This document shows, piece by piece, positions 24,508 through 35,029 of a stretch of 64,000 nucleotides of DNA. Where the stretch lies: contig CM037590.1 of assembly GCA_021018995.1 (NCBI GenBank), forward strand, positions 82,554,097-82,618,096. Reading direction: 5' to 3'. Within the stretch, counting starts at the first letter, position 1; each line of letters starts with the position of its first letter. This DNA is from Chloranthus sessilifolius. Taxonomy: Eukaryota; Streptophyta; Magnoliopsida; Chloranthales; Chloranthaceae. The notes beneath the pieces were generated by a model. The model worked only from the letters and a program-made list of their open reading frames with translations. It made no database searches and was not told the origin of the DNA. The position numbers and the translations under genes are program-made.

Positions 24508-24593
24508 TGTTGGAAGCTCCCTTTGAACACATTAAAAATGAGGAGCAACTAACACTGAATCCGTGGAGCCTACCGAGGAAAAATAAGTATCGG

Positions 24594-24734
24594 TCACAAG
24601 AACTCTGACGTTGCCTTATCCTTGGGTTTCCTCTCTACAACCTTTTTCTCTTCCATCTCTTCCCTTGATGGGGTGACACTTCGAGTTGGATTGATAGCAC
24701 CAACCCTAGCATCACCCCGAATTTCCAATCCCGA
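24594..24734 (-). CDS. Antisense coding-like block, possible exon
   Basis: The minus strand gives an open block (IRGDARVGAINPTRSVTPSR then EEMEEKKVVERKPKDK) whose composition looks coding: charged, no low-complexity bases. It is preceded by an AG acceptor-like GAGAATAG. It lies about 90 bp upstream of the 24507 frame in the antisense direction, so the two could belong to one transcript. No homologue recognised. Low confidence. Confidence 0.28.
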   Translation of the reverse strand, partial: SGLEIRGDARVGAINPTRSVTPSREEMEEKKVVERKPKDKATSEFL

Positions 24735-24749
24735 CTATTCTCATCATCC

Positions 24750-25630
24750 ACTTAATAAGCACAGTTCATTGGGTCCAATACCCGGGATACGAAACAGAAA
24801 GGAATAAAAGACATTAATAAATAAAAAATGCTCAAACTTATAAACACAAGATATCCCCCAAAACTTTTTAACCTATAAGCTTAAAATGAAAGTCCAAAAT
24901 AAACAATAAACCCAAAGCCTTAAATTCACACATTTATAAACTATGTTTTTTGAATCACCAATGGACAAGTGCTACACATTTGAACCCCCTACCAAGCTGA
25001 TTGAATCCAAAACCATACACATCCCCATTTAAAAAGACCATAATTCATGACAACCAAGATGAACCAATAATTACACAACACTTGCCTCTCTAGAAGCACA
25101 AACTCCCTAAGTCTAGATAGACCAATAGCATTAAAACACCCAACCACCATCTAGAACCCATGAAAAACTCACACATTCTAACAAGTATCATCTCAGATTA
25201 TACCTTGAACAAAATAAGACACCTCAGACAAAACAAACTACATTTAATAAGACTAAAACCTCAAACAAACAAAAAAACTCAAACAGGATAAAATCTAACT
25301 TGTTATAAAAAAATGCCCCAGCATGCCAGATAAAATCAAGTGAAGCTACTAAGTAGGACCAAATAGGACGAATGAATAAACCTTGGGTCATTCTCATAAC
25401 AAACTTTAAAATTATAAGCTAACTCAAATCTTAAAACCATGATAAAGCAAATAAGTCCAGTTAATTAATCAATAAAAATTTAAGCCAATCAACGTGACAG
25501 TGAAAATATACAATAAAAAAAATGCCCCTTTACTTATAATTTAAAGTTTTACAAGTTTCATCGAAGGCATACCTCCCGAATTACAACCCAAAATGAAAAC
25601 CTAAAATCTAACATACAACTAAAAATGAAA
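24750..25630. other. AT-rich 3' internal spacer of E2
   Basis: No gene is visible. Two minus-strand GGGGCATTTTTTT motifs lie at 25307-25320 and 25512-25530, and GGAGGTATGCCTTCGATG at about 25560-25580. Everything else is A-rich and unremarkable. Confidence 0.5.
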
Positions 25631-25631
25631 A

Positions 25632-25793
25632 CTAAATTACGATGAGCCAAAATGAGGAGCAGAACATCCAATCGGAGGCTTTAGAAATGCTGCCACCAGA
25701 CTTGGAAAACTTAAACGAGCCACCGGCAGAAGAGACGGAAGGATTGGTTGGGTAATACATCCCTCCATTTATAGCACCTGCTCTCCCCGCCAT
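25632..25793 (-). CDS. Small antisense frame, 53 codons, Gly/Ser-rich
   Basis: The minus strand starts GAAGATGGCG (good context) and encodes MAGRAGAINGGMYYPTNPSV, then a Gly/Ser/Lys stretch and an aromatic C-terminus (WMFCSSFWLIVI). No named domain. A TATA box lies about 300 bp upstream at 26086. Downstream follow GGAGGTATGCCTTCG (57 bp away) and a GGGGCATTTTTTT motif (about 105 bp away). It may be a real short gene of the antisense unit or an exon. Confidence 0.35.
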   Translation of the reverse strand: MAGRAGAINGGMYYPTNPSVSSAGGSFKFSKSGGSISKASDWMFCSSFWLIVI

Positions 25794-26085
25794 CTTCACT
25801 TCCTCCGCCGCCGCCCCATCAACGCTGCCTTCATTGCTCCCTAAAAAGGAATGGTGAGAAGATCGACGCTCTCATTCCCAACCATTCTCAGAATAATACT
25901 ATCCCTAGACATCACACTAGCATGATGATCACATGAAATAACAAATATAGGAAGAAACCCTATCCCAATCTGACGGTTAGATCACTCAATATCGCTGAAA
26001 CACAAATCTCAGAACGCTAGAACACTCAGAAAAGTCAAGACTCGAGACTAAACCCGAGAATGAAAAGCAAATAAAGACTCCTTTG

Positions 26086-26095
26086 CATATATAGA
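26086..26095 (-). promoter_or_regulatory. Second antisense TATA box
   Basis: The minus strand reads CTCTATATATGCAAAGG. Upstream, at 26100-26470, is another array of GCGCGATTAAG, ACGCGCTAGG, GCGCGTAATCCAATCACACG and similar words, as before the LTR TATA and the 23414 TATA. Confidence 0.55.
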
Positions 26096-26099
26096 GTAC

Positions 26100-26475
26100 A
26101 GCCTTAATCGCGCGCCTAAAAATGTGTACTCAATTTGATCACGCGCTAGGAACATTGTGCTCAATCGAAAATCCGCACTCCTAACCAGGCGAGCAATACG
26201 ACTGTCGCTGGCACAGATAGCGCGACCTTCTGATTCTGCGTTGCCTACCAGCCGCACAATCCGATTAAACGACTCACTTTTATTGCACAATTTGAAAAAT
26301 CACTCGTACACTGACCGAGTGACGCTTCAATCGCATGAAAGCATTAGAGCGCGTAATCCAATCACACGTTAACCTACACACGTGTAAATACTTCCTTTAG
26401 ACCCTGACTCGCATGCCTAGCATCGAGCGCATAATCAATTTAAGCGGCTGATGTCAGGCGCTTAATTCCTGATTT
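26100..26475 (-). promoter_or_regulatory. Second internal GCGCGYAATT motif array
   Basis: Repeated GCGCG/ACGCG words coupled to AATTNGATTR or AATCNGATTR, for example near 26108, 26140, 26256 and 26350. This is the third promoter-like place in E2 with the same composition, after the LTRs and 23430-23800. Confidence 0.5.
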
Positions 26476-26564
26476 TACCCAAAATTTACTCCTCGAGCGA
26501 GAGTCCCCTTTGTCCTATCACATAGCCTCATGAGCCATTCAGATTGAAAAGGGACCGTCACTGG

Positions 26565-27262
26565 CTGTTGTCCCATCGTAAAATTGTAGCCATGCCTTCA
26601 TGGCCCATTGCAAAAAGCTAAAAATAAATCTCCCGAAAATGCAAATACACCAAACAAAAAAAAAAACTAAGTCAATCACAATGCAACTACAACATAATCT
26701 CACCAGAACCCAAGATCTGCCAAAGAAAGAAACTAGACACACTTGTCACATGAACACCCTACCCAGCGTAACGCTTAGCTCACTTCCCATCGGGGACACC
26801 ACTGCCCAAATTTTTTTTTTCAAACAACACCGCTCACACTAAAAGAAGAAAGGTAGAAAGCATGAGCACGTCCCATCGCCGAAACAAAGAGCCTCCTCCC
26901 GAAGTGCTCACCACAAACCTACTAGATGCCGCTGCAACAGAAAGATAGGAAAACGTGGGACTCCTCCCATGTCCCATCGCATTTCACTACTGCCAAGCTA
27001 CAGCGCGAACATCCCAGCAATACCTCTCAAGTCCCATCGCAGTACCACTACAATCACCAAGGCCCCATCGCGACATGACGCCGACAACCGCCAACTACTG
27101 CTTAAGCAACAAGCAAGGAAAAAAAAAAGAAATCCCCAGGGTACCCTACTACGACATTACACCCGAAACATTGCATTACAATGATAGCCACCAAGTCCCG
27201 TCGCGACGCTACAATACTGCCAAAGTACCATTGCTACAATATTCCCAAGGTCTCACCGCGCA
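26565..27262 (+). repeat. Dispersed GTCCCATCGC repeat array
   Basis: About ten copies of (AA)GTCCCATCGC and close variants lie at 26570, 26599, 26784, 26870, 26971, 27031, 27062, 27194, 27229 and 27249, often followed by CTAC. Spacing is irregular. The reverse complement (CGATGGGAC) appears in E7 at 63764-63960. Tandem repeats in the 3' untranslated region are well known in Tat elements. Confidence 0.7.
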
Positions 27263-27264
27263 AT

Positions 27265-27292
27265 TCAGGTAAGTATCACCCCCAGGTAAGTA
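27265..27292 (+). promoter_or_regulatory. Tandem perfect splice donors
   Basis: TTCAG|GTAAGTA and CCCAG|GTAAGTA lie 17 nt apart (GT at 27269 and 27286), with CACCCCCAG between them. E7 keeps both at the same spacing (rc at 63702 and 63685). Both match the plant 5' splice consensus. Confidence 0.5.
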
Positions 27293-28386
27293 CTACCCCT
27301 TTTTCCATTACTCGATATTTCTTCTAAATTATAATTATCTATGATTAAGTTAAAATATTTTCAAAACCCGTCTCTCTCAACTCGCGAATTACTGTAGTCC
27401 TCTCATAAGAGACAATCATCAGTATTCGTCGAGAATGTTAGATGGAGTATTCGGCATGCCAAGTGTCGTCTTGACAACTACATGAACGGTCGGGTCCACA
27501 AATCCCGTACCGATGGATCTGCTCAGCGACATCTCAGAAGTCACGTTTTTCGTCGTTTTACCACTGAATTGATCTTAGGTTAAAATCTCCAAAATTTTAA
27601 AACCCCTTACTCATTCTAAAATCTTTTATCTCAAAAATCTTTCTTCTCTTACTTATAAGAAAAAAAAAGAAAAAAAGAAAAGAATAAAATGAACAAAATA
27701 CACCTTTCTTTAAATACCACAACCAACTACACTTAGCCTTGACCTTTAATTCCTAAAACCTCTGAACTCGCAATCGAGCACATACGCCACTACACAGAAT
27801 CACTTGTTCAGATGCAAAAATAAACAACGACTCCAGATGAATCAAGCGCATATGCCACTGCGCAGAATTCAACTGAGCACACTTCACAAAATTTACCTCA
27901 ATTACCAGCCCAAATCAACCATTCCCCTGGGAAGCCAAACAATGAGTATACTTAATCTAAGAACTTATAAATGCCTATTGGAAACGAAATGCCTAACATG
28001 TATTGGTGTAAGCAATGACGCGCCCGGTCTGACATGACTTGCAAAAGCTCTCGATATTATATACTATTTCATCTCTTTTTATATTATCGGTCTCTGCACC
28101 CTATGGACATTTGATTGACGCCCCGATACCTTGATTGCGTAAAATCCATCTGTTAGCTCACGCCATGTGATGGGATGTGCCATGCACCTCGATCCGGAAT
28201 GTGCCCTTCGATAGCTACCATTTGCCCTTTAGATGTTCCATTAAAGCTTGTGCTGATAGATAAGAAAGCCAAGCTTGTCATATCAGCATCACCAATTCAC
28301 ATTTGTGAATTCCCAAGAAACAGGAAGGTACCTCGAATGAGGGGTGTCTACTTGTTCGACGCATTCTTACTTAGCAAGAGTGCACC
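27293..28386 (+). other. Distal 3' internal region of E2
   Basis: No gene is visible. The stretch 27340-27560 and the last 350 bp before the LTR are conserved in E7 (63400-63660 and 62396-62760). Two copies of a GCCACTRCRCAGAAT repeat lie at 27787 and 27855, against three longer units in E7. Confidence 0.6.
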
Positions 28387-28399
28387 GAAGAGGGGCATC
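28387..28399 (+). promoter_or_regulatory. Polypurine tract of E2
   Basis: GAAGAGGGGCATC ends exactly at the 3' LTR start. E7 has AAAGAAGGGCATC at the same place (rc 62396-62409). It would prime plus-strand DNA. Confidence 0.8.
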
Positions 28400-30814
28400 T
28401 ATAGACACCCTCATTTCGCCCTCTCAGAGTACACAAATTTTTTTGGTTAGCCCTTGACCTTTTTAACCCTCGACATGGGACCATGCAGTAGTACATGACT
28501 GAACACAAGCTGAAACAATAGCTCTGTGGATCAGATCCCAACGTAGGAAGGCTATACACTAAGCAATAGTATATAGTCAGGATACAAACTGAAACAATAG
28601 TCCTGCATTCCAATCTTGAGACCATACCCAGACAACCCTGAATTAAGCTCCTGAAAACTCGCATGTAATTCGATTACGCGCAGAACCACAAGCGCGCGAT
28701 CAGTCCCCTTTCAGACCAAACTTTCTTTCACAGACCGTTTCGAGACTTGATTACGTGCCTGGAAGTGGACGCGCGATCGGATTGTGCGCTACACTATCAA
28801 CGCGCAATTGGCCTACGCTCAACCTAGTCTCCTACCCTCGACCCCTACATTTCCTTGATTAAGCGCTTCAGGTAACATGCTTAATTAGACTACGCACAAC
28901 CCATCATGCGTGCAATTAGCCCTAATTTTGTTAGGACTAGGAAACCCGCTGAGTAATTCAGCCGGTCGCTCACTGAGTCGGTGATCGACTCAAAGCGATT
29001 AAGTGCTAGAAAACTGGTGCGTAATTCAATTAAACGCCCAGAGACAAGTGCGTAATTGAAGGAAAACCTATAAAAACTCTTTTTCTTGAAGAGAGAGAGA
29101 GGCTGCAAAATTTAAAGAGGAGAGACCGCAAATTCCAAAACCAGAGAGTTCTGAGAGCGAACCCCCTAGAGAAAATTAGCCATGATTTTGAGATTCGAAC
29201 TTTGAGATTTCTCTCCGCAGCCCCGACCCTAGGTAAGAATTTTATTTTATTTTAGACTTAGGATTTCCCCTTAGTTTAATTAATCAATTCTATTTCTAAT
29301 TTTTAGACCGTAACACCCTCTTTGGACCGAAATTCTCTATATCCGGTTCTAGTTCTCTGCTTCTAGAACCGGTCCTTAATCTGGCGGTCCGATATACCGA
29401 CCTTTTGCTCTGATTCTACTCTAAAATCTTAATTTATAGTCCTATCATTAATTTCTGGTTCTGACTCTCTGAGTTCAGAACCAGTCCTTAATCATACGGC
29501 CTGATTTTTCTGATTTCGAACCCGAATTCAATCCTAAATTTTTAATTTATAATTTAATTCTATATTTTCATATCGTCAAAAATCCAAAAAAAATATAAAT
29601 TTCAGTTCATAACTTTAGTTTCTCAATCTAATTTCTTATTATAATTTCAAATTTAATTCTAAAAATCCCCCTTTTATTATTTAACTATCGACCTATCTTT
29701 TATCTTAGCCATCCGATTTGTCCACAGGAGCTTACGGAGGGTACTCGAAAATGAGGCCAATCCTCCTTAGCATAGCGGGCCCAACCCCCCCTTTTTTTTA
29801 GATTGTTTAGGGTTAACTAGTTAATTATAGGTAGTTTTTTCTATTTCAATATAATTGGCTAATTGCATCAAATAGGCCTTCATATCATTATTTGCCTTGA
29901 TTCAATTCAGTCTTCTAGTTCAGTCAATTTATTATCTCAACCAGAATTTAGGAAAGTTAATTTCGTTTATTATTAGTTAGATTTTTACCATAATTGATCC
30001 GTAGATTATGATTCTAAAAAAAAAGAGTTAATTTTGTTGCCTCGATCATTTATTTCTATTTTAGTAAATTGATTTATTGCTTCAATCAGAGTCGCAGTAA
30101 AAAATTAGTCTTTATTTTCTTCAAATTAGAATGCTAGTAAGATTACTTTAAGTGCTTTAGTTGTAATTGTCATACAATTAATACATCTGCTTATCTAGAA
30201 TTGCAATAAAATTAGTGTACCTGCTTTATCAAGAATTGCGATATAATTGGACTCTTTTATTTAATTGGAATATTATTGGAACTGATACACATGCACTCCT
30301 AGTACCAGTAGAAGACTGGAACTGATTGGACTCTTAGTAGTACCAGGACTTTGATATTAATTGGACTCCTAATGATACCGAGAAACTGAAAATGATTGGA
30401 CTCCTGATAGCATCAGGACACTAAAATAACCCATCATAATAAGCTCACCTAATCATAATCAACAATAAAAAAGGAGAATCTAAATAAACCATAACTGCAA
30501 CAAGGGAAACAAAAAAGAAAGCTGAAACTATCTAATTAAAAGAGAACACTGCTGCTGACGTTCACAGGCGGACGATTCAGTATAGAAGTAACCCACACCC
30601 GCTTAAACGCGTGATCATTGACATGTTACAGCGTCGATAAATATCTGCAGTTGGCGATCGCAAATCAACTAGGAATCATCCTAGAAAATTCCTCCTATTA
30701 TTATTTATCCCCACCTTATCACATACATTGCATCGCTAGGGTCCAACAGGACAGAATTGGAAGCCACTTATTCAACAGGAACCGAGAGGAACCCAAAAAA
30801 AGCGCACACTAACA
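28400..30814 (+). repeat. E2 3' LTR
   Basis: It begins TATAGACACC, aligned to the TGTAGAAACC of the 5' LTR, and ends CACTAACA. Layout is as in the 5' LTR: motif array, palindrome at 28975-28991, TATA at 29069, GA-rich leader, splice-donor-like GTAAGAATTT near 29235, AT-rich distal half. Most differences from the 5' LTR that I sampled are C/T or G/A. Confidence 0.95.
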
Positions 30815-30819
30815 ATGAC

Positions 30820-32322
30820 GTGTGACGAGATTGCCTGGCCGAGGAAACCCGTAGCCCTCAACTCCTATCCATCAAGCTGACCCGGTAACTGCGCACCTTG
30901 CGCTCCTCGTTAAGCGAAGCTGCGGCGATCCGAGACACACTGTCTACTGCCCGTGTGTGTCGACGTGTTGCCTCTAACACCTCGGTCTGAGTCCTCTGTG
31001 TGACCATCATCTCAACTACTAGGTCCTCGCGACTCTGTGTCTCCTCGAGGATCCACCTCGCCTCAGGAGTGGCATGCCCTCGTGCTGCCTCTAGGTGAGC
31101 CTCAAGCTGACGAACTTACGTAACCAGACCAAGTCAAAGAAAACCAATATATATATATATATATATGAACATAGAAAAAACTTTGAAAAGGTAAGAATCA
31201 TACTAGATCCATCCTCTCCCCCAGAAGTCGCTCAACCGTCACAGCGGTCACTGGATCAGCAGGAGGCATAGAGGGAACATCAAACGTAGGCAGCTGCAAT
31301 GATAATAAACAAATACCTCAGATAACACTACAATGACAAATAAACTATGAACATAATAACTAAAACATACCTGAGAAGGAATAAGAGCAGACTCCTGAGG
31401 GGGAGCCTCAGGAGCGGAGTCCGGAACAGCTTGCAGAAAAAAAACTTAAACAAACCAACCTAAGATATGTCAGAATAAAATGAAATAACCTAAACTGAAT
31501 TACACCAAACTAGAAACTATACCTGACTCTCGGGGCGTAGAGAGGCAGCAGTCGCCTCCCTCGTCTGGAGATCCTCGACAACCTGACGCTGAAATACCGC
31601 ATGATATTAGTAAGCTATCAAGAGAGCAAAATAATAAACTCAACAAACTACTACAATCATACAAACAAGTCAAAAGATTAAATGGAACTCACCCAGTGCT
31701 CCAGCTCGGCCCGAAGCTAAGCCATCGCTGGATCCTCTCGACTGGAAGGGGCAACCAAAGAAGGATCAAATGCCTGAGCAGCGGGCCCCGCGGTAGAAAG
31801 CTCTGCCCTCTGCAGACATTAACAAATGCACCAGTATTAATAAGAATCCACAAACTACCAATGAGATTAATAAATCTAACAAAGACACTTACCAATCAGT
31901 CAATCTCAGATCCCAGACTAGCCTCTACCTCCCGGCTAGCCTGCTGCTGATCGCGTAACAACTCGATCATCACCGCATGACTGGCAACCTCGGTCTCCCT
32001 CTCAGACTGGTTAAAATAAAATGAGAAATAACAACTATATCAGAACGACTGAGAGACTAAGTCAACATAATACATAAATAATTAAACCAATAAACTAACT
32101 CACCAGGAGTCGTCGAGTCTCCGCTAATTGAGCCCCTATCTCATCCTCCGCTCCCCTAGCCTGAGCAACCGAGGTGGCTAGAGAGCGCAACATCTCCTCA
32201 TCAGGACGAGGAGCACACCCCATCTGCTCCATCGCCCTATGAAGGGCATCTAATGCCCCTCGCACACTCGCTGTGAGATGGCCCTGCTCTAATGCGGCCA
32301 GTCTCTCCCTCAATGCTGACAC
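30820..32322 (-). pseudogene. E1 antisense gene in intron-separated blocks
   Basis: The minus strand shows open blocks bounded by plant-like GT and AG at about 32322-32104, 32006-31893, 31809-31693, 31588-31523, 31429-31371 and 31293-31204, plus a last one from about 31104 to 30830. The five full spacers up to 31294 are 76-104 bp, AT-rich, typical of plant introns; the final one is about 100 bp. The first block is a heptad-like helix (LRERLAALEQ...LDALHRAMEQM). The last is long, Arg/Glu/Gln-rich and helical (ARWILEETQSREDLVVEMM). This continues E1 after E2, and the block at 9640-9879 would be its terminal part. It resembles neither gag nor pol; accessory antisense frames are known in this lineage. 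It is interrupted by E2 and by E3 and cannot be complete. Confidence 0.55.
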
Positions 32323-34343
32323 TGTAGACACCCTCATTTCGCCCTCTTAGAGTACATGAATTCGTTTGGTCAGCCCTTGACCTTTTTAACCCTCGACATG
32401 GGACCATACAACTGTATATGACTGAACACAAGATGAAATAATAGCTTTATGGCTCAGATCCTAACGTAGGGAGGCTATATACTAAGCAATAGTATATAGT
32501 CGGAATGCAGACTGAAACAATAGTCCTGCATTCCATTCTTGAGACCATACCCGGACAACCCTGAATTACGCGCCTGAAAACTTGCACGTAATTCGATCAC
32601 GCGCACAACTATAAGTGCATGATCAGTCCCCTTTCAGACCAAACTTCCTTTCACAGACCGTTTTGAGACTCGATTACACACCTGGAAATAGATGCACGAT
32701 CGGATTGAGCACTAAAGTACCAGCGCGCAATTGGCCTACGCCCGACCTAGTCTTACTACCGTTGACCCCTACGTTTCCTCGATTAAGCACTTCAAGTAAC
32801 ACACTTAATTGGATTACGCACATCCCATCACGTGTGTAATTAGTTCTAATTTTGTTAAGACTAGAAAACCCGCTGAGTAATTCAGCCGATCACTCACTGA
32901 GTTGGTGCCCGACTCAAAGTGATTAAGTGCTAGAAAACTGGTGCGTAATTCAATTAAATGCTGGAAAATAGGCACGTAATTGAAGGAAAACCTATAAAAG
33001 TTTTTTTTCTCGAAGAGAGAGAAGAGGCTGGCAATTTTGAGAGAGAGAACGAAACTTTTTTGGGACTTCGAAACCAGAAAACTCTGAGGACAAGCCCATA
33101 GAGCAAATTAGTCATGATGTCGAGATTCAAACCCCCGAATCTTCGATGATTCCTCTCCACAGCCCTAACCGTAGGTAAGAATTTAATTTTGCTTTAGACT
33201 TAGGATTTTCCCTTAGTTTAATTAATCAAATCTATTTCTAATTTTTAGACCGTAGCACCTTCGTCGGACCGAAATTATCTATATCCGGTTCTAGTTCTCT
33301 GTTTCTAGAATCGGTCCTTAATCTGGCGGTCCGATATACCGACCTTATGCTCTGATTCTACTTTAAAATCTTAATCTACAGTCCTATCATTAATTTCTAG
33401 TTCTGACTCTTAGAGTTTAGAACCAGTTCTTAATCATATGACTTAATTTTTCTGATTTCGGACCCGAATTCAGTTCTAGAATTTTAATCTATAATTTAAT
33501 TCTATATTTTCATATCATCAAAAATCCAAAAAAGAATATAAATTTCAGTTCATAACTTTAGGTTCTCAATCTAATTTCTTATTATAATTTCGAATTCAAT
33601 TCTAAAAATCCCACTTTTATTATTTAACTATCCACCTATCTTTTATCTCAGCCATCTGATTTGCCCACGGGAGCTTACGGAGGGTACTTGAGAACGAGGC
33701 CAATCCTCCTTAGTATAGCAGGCCCAACCCCCCTTTTTAAAGGTTGTTTAGGGTTAATTAGTTAGTTGTAGTTAGTTTTTCTATTTCAATATAATTAGCT
33801 AATTGCATCAAATAGGACTTCATATCATTATTTGCTTTGATTCAATTTAATCTTCTAGTTCAGTCAATTTATTATCTCAATCAGAATTTAGGAAAGTTAA
33901 TTCGTTTATTATTAGTTAGATTTTTACCATAATTGATCCGTAGATTACAATCCTAAAAAAAGAGTTAATTTTGTTGCCTCGATCATTTATTTTTATTTTA
34001 GCAAATTGATTTATTGCTTAAATCAAAAATTCAAAAAAAGATTAGTCTTTGTTTTCTTCAAATTAGAATGCTAGTAAGATTACCTTAAGTACTTTAGTTA
34101 TGATTGCCATTCAATTGATACATCTGCTTATCTAGAATTATAATAAAATTAGCATACTTGCTCTATCTAGAATTGCGATATAATTGGACTCTTTTATTTA
34201 ATTGGAATATTATTAGAATTGATACACATGCATTCCTAGTATCAGTAGGAGACTGAAACTGATTGGACTCTTAGTAGTACCAGGACTTTGATATTAATTG
34301 AACTCCTAATGATATCGAGAAACTAAAAATGATTGGACTCCTG
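32323..34343 (+). repeat. E3: family LTR cut off on its right
   Basis: It starts TGTAGACACC and follows the E2 LTRs for 2.02 kb, including the palindrome (32899-32915), TATA (32993) and splice-donor-like GTAAGAATTT (about 33175). It ends at 34343, about 400 bp short of the usual end, where Athila sequence begins. It is preceded by antisense-gene sequence and not by a polypurine tract. So it looks like the 5' LTR of a third copy inserted into the E1 antisense gene, but E1's own LTR by recombination cannot be ruled out. Confidence 0.85.
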
Positions 34344-35000
34344 ATGCATGGAGAAACCACCCAAATTTGAGGTGGAGACAAGATAATTACCCTCAACCCC
34401 AACAGCAACAGTTGGCAGCTCCATATAAACCCTAGCACTAGTTTAACCAAGGATGCCCACCAAGATATAATTTTTAGTTGCCTGCCCCACAACCCAACCA
34501 GTTGGTCTTGCCCCCACAGTAGCCTAGATTCTCTTCCTTTAAAGAGCAAATGCTTGCATCCATGCAGAATTTGGGGAACTTAGTCCAAATTGTGAACTCT
34601 CATGGGCAAAGCATTAAGATAATAGAGGACCAGCTGGGTCAAATTTATAATGTTTTGAACAAAAGAGAGGAGGATAGACTGCCTAGTCAACCATTGGCCA
34701 ACCCCAAAGGGCAGTACATGATTGGAGAAGCATCCTCTACCCATGAGGATACTAATGCAATTCCTACCCTGAGGAGTGGCAGAGTGGTTGATAATTTAAT
34801 AGGTAGGGCAACTGGGGAGGTCATAGAAGTGAAATTGAAAGGAATGTGAGTGATGAAGAACCAAAGAAGTCATCCCCTGCTATGGATCAACAAGGAAAAA
34901 ATAAAGGGGCTGATGTTGAGCCCTAATAGAAATCAATAAATGAAGAAAAAAGAAAAAAACAAAAATCTGAACATGATGTTGCTAGGCATGCAGCTGTGGC
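34344..35000 (+). pseudogene. gag: Athila gag, distal part
   Basis: Bases encode RNHPNLRW-type residues followed by a Gln/Pro-rich stretch, then EQMLASMQNLGNLVQIVNSH with a predicted coiled coil, LPSQPLANPKGQYMIGEASS and TLRSGRVVDN. The LPSQP...NPK...LRSG series is the usual C-terminal signature of Athila gag. The capsid start is not present. A spacer (about 34850-35030) leads to protease. Confidence 0.88.
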
Positions 35001-35029
35001 ACCAACAGTCCCACAACTTCCATTTCCTC

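Larger units (their letters stand above)
9880..30814 (+). mobile_element. E2: complete-length Tat-lineage element nested in E1
   Basis: Two direct LTRs of 2402 and 2415 bp bound about 16.1 kb of internal sequence. The left LTR starts TGTAGAAACC and the pair ends ACCAACA/ACTAACA. Flanking 5-mers are GTGAC (9875-9879) and ATGAC (30815-30819), one mismatch from a perfect target duplication. Order: LTR, primer site, gag, protease, G-patch, linker, RT, RNase H, second RNase H, integrase, 7-kb 3' region with antisense units, polypurine tract, LTR. It is complete in length but broken in the coding part, with perhaps 15-25 breaks. Sampled LTR stretches differ by about 4 percent (middle) to 12 percent (start), suggesting an insertion age of a few million years. 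Confidence 0.95.

Noticed and set aside
24269-24532. 87-codon minus-strand frame
   Set aside because: It is a different frame over the 24337-24507 block; the frame with the better start context was preferred, and neither is proven.
26569-27260. CRISPR-like array
   Set aside because: Short words with irregular spacing, in a plant retroelement; not a CRISPR.
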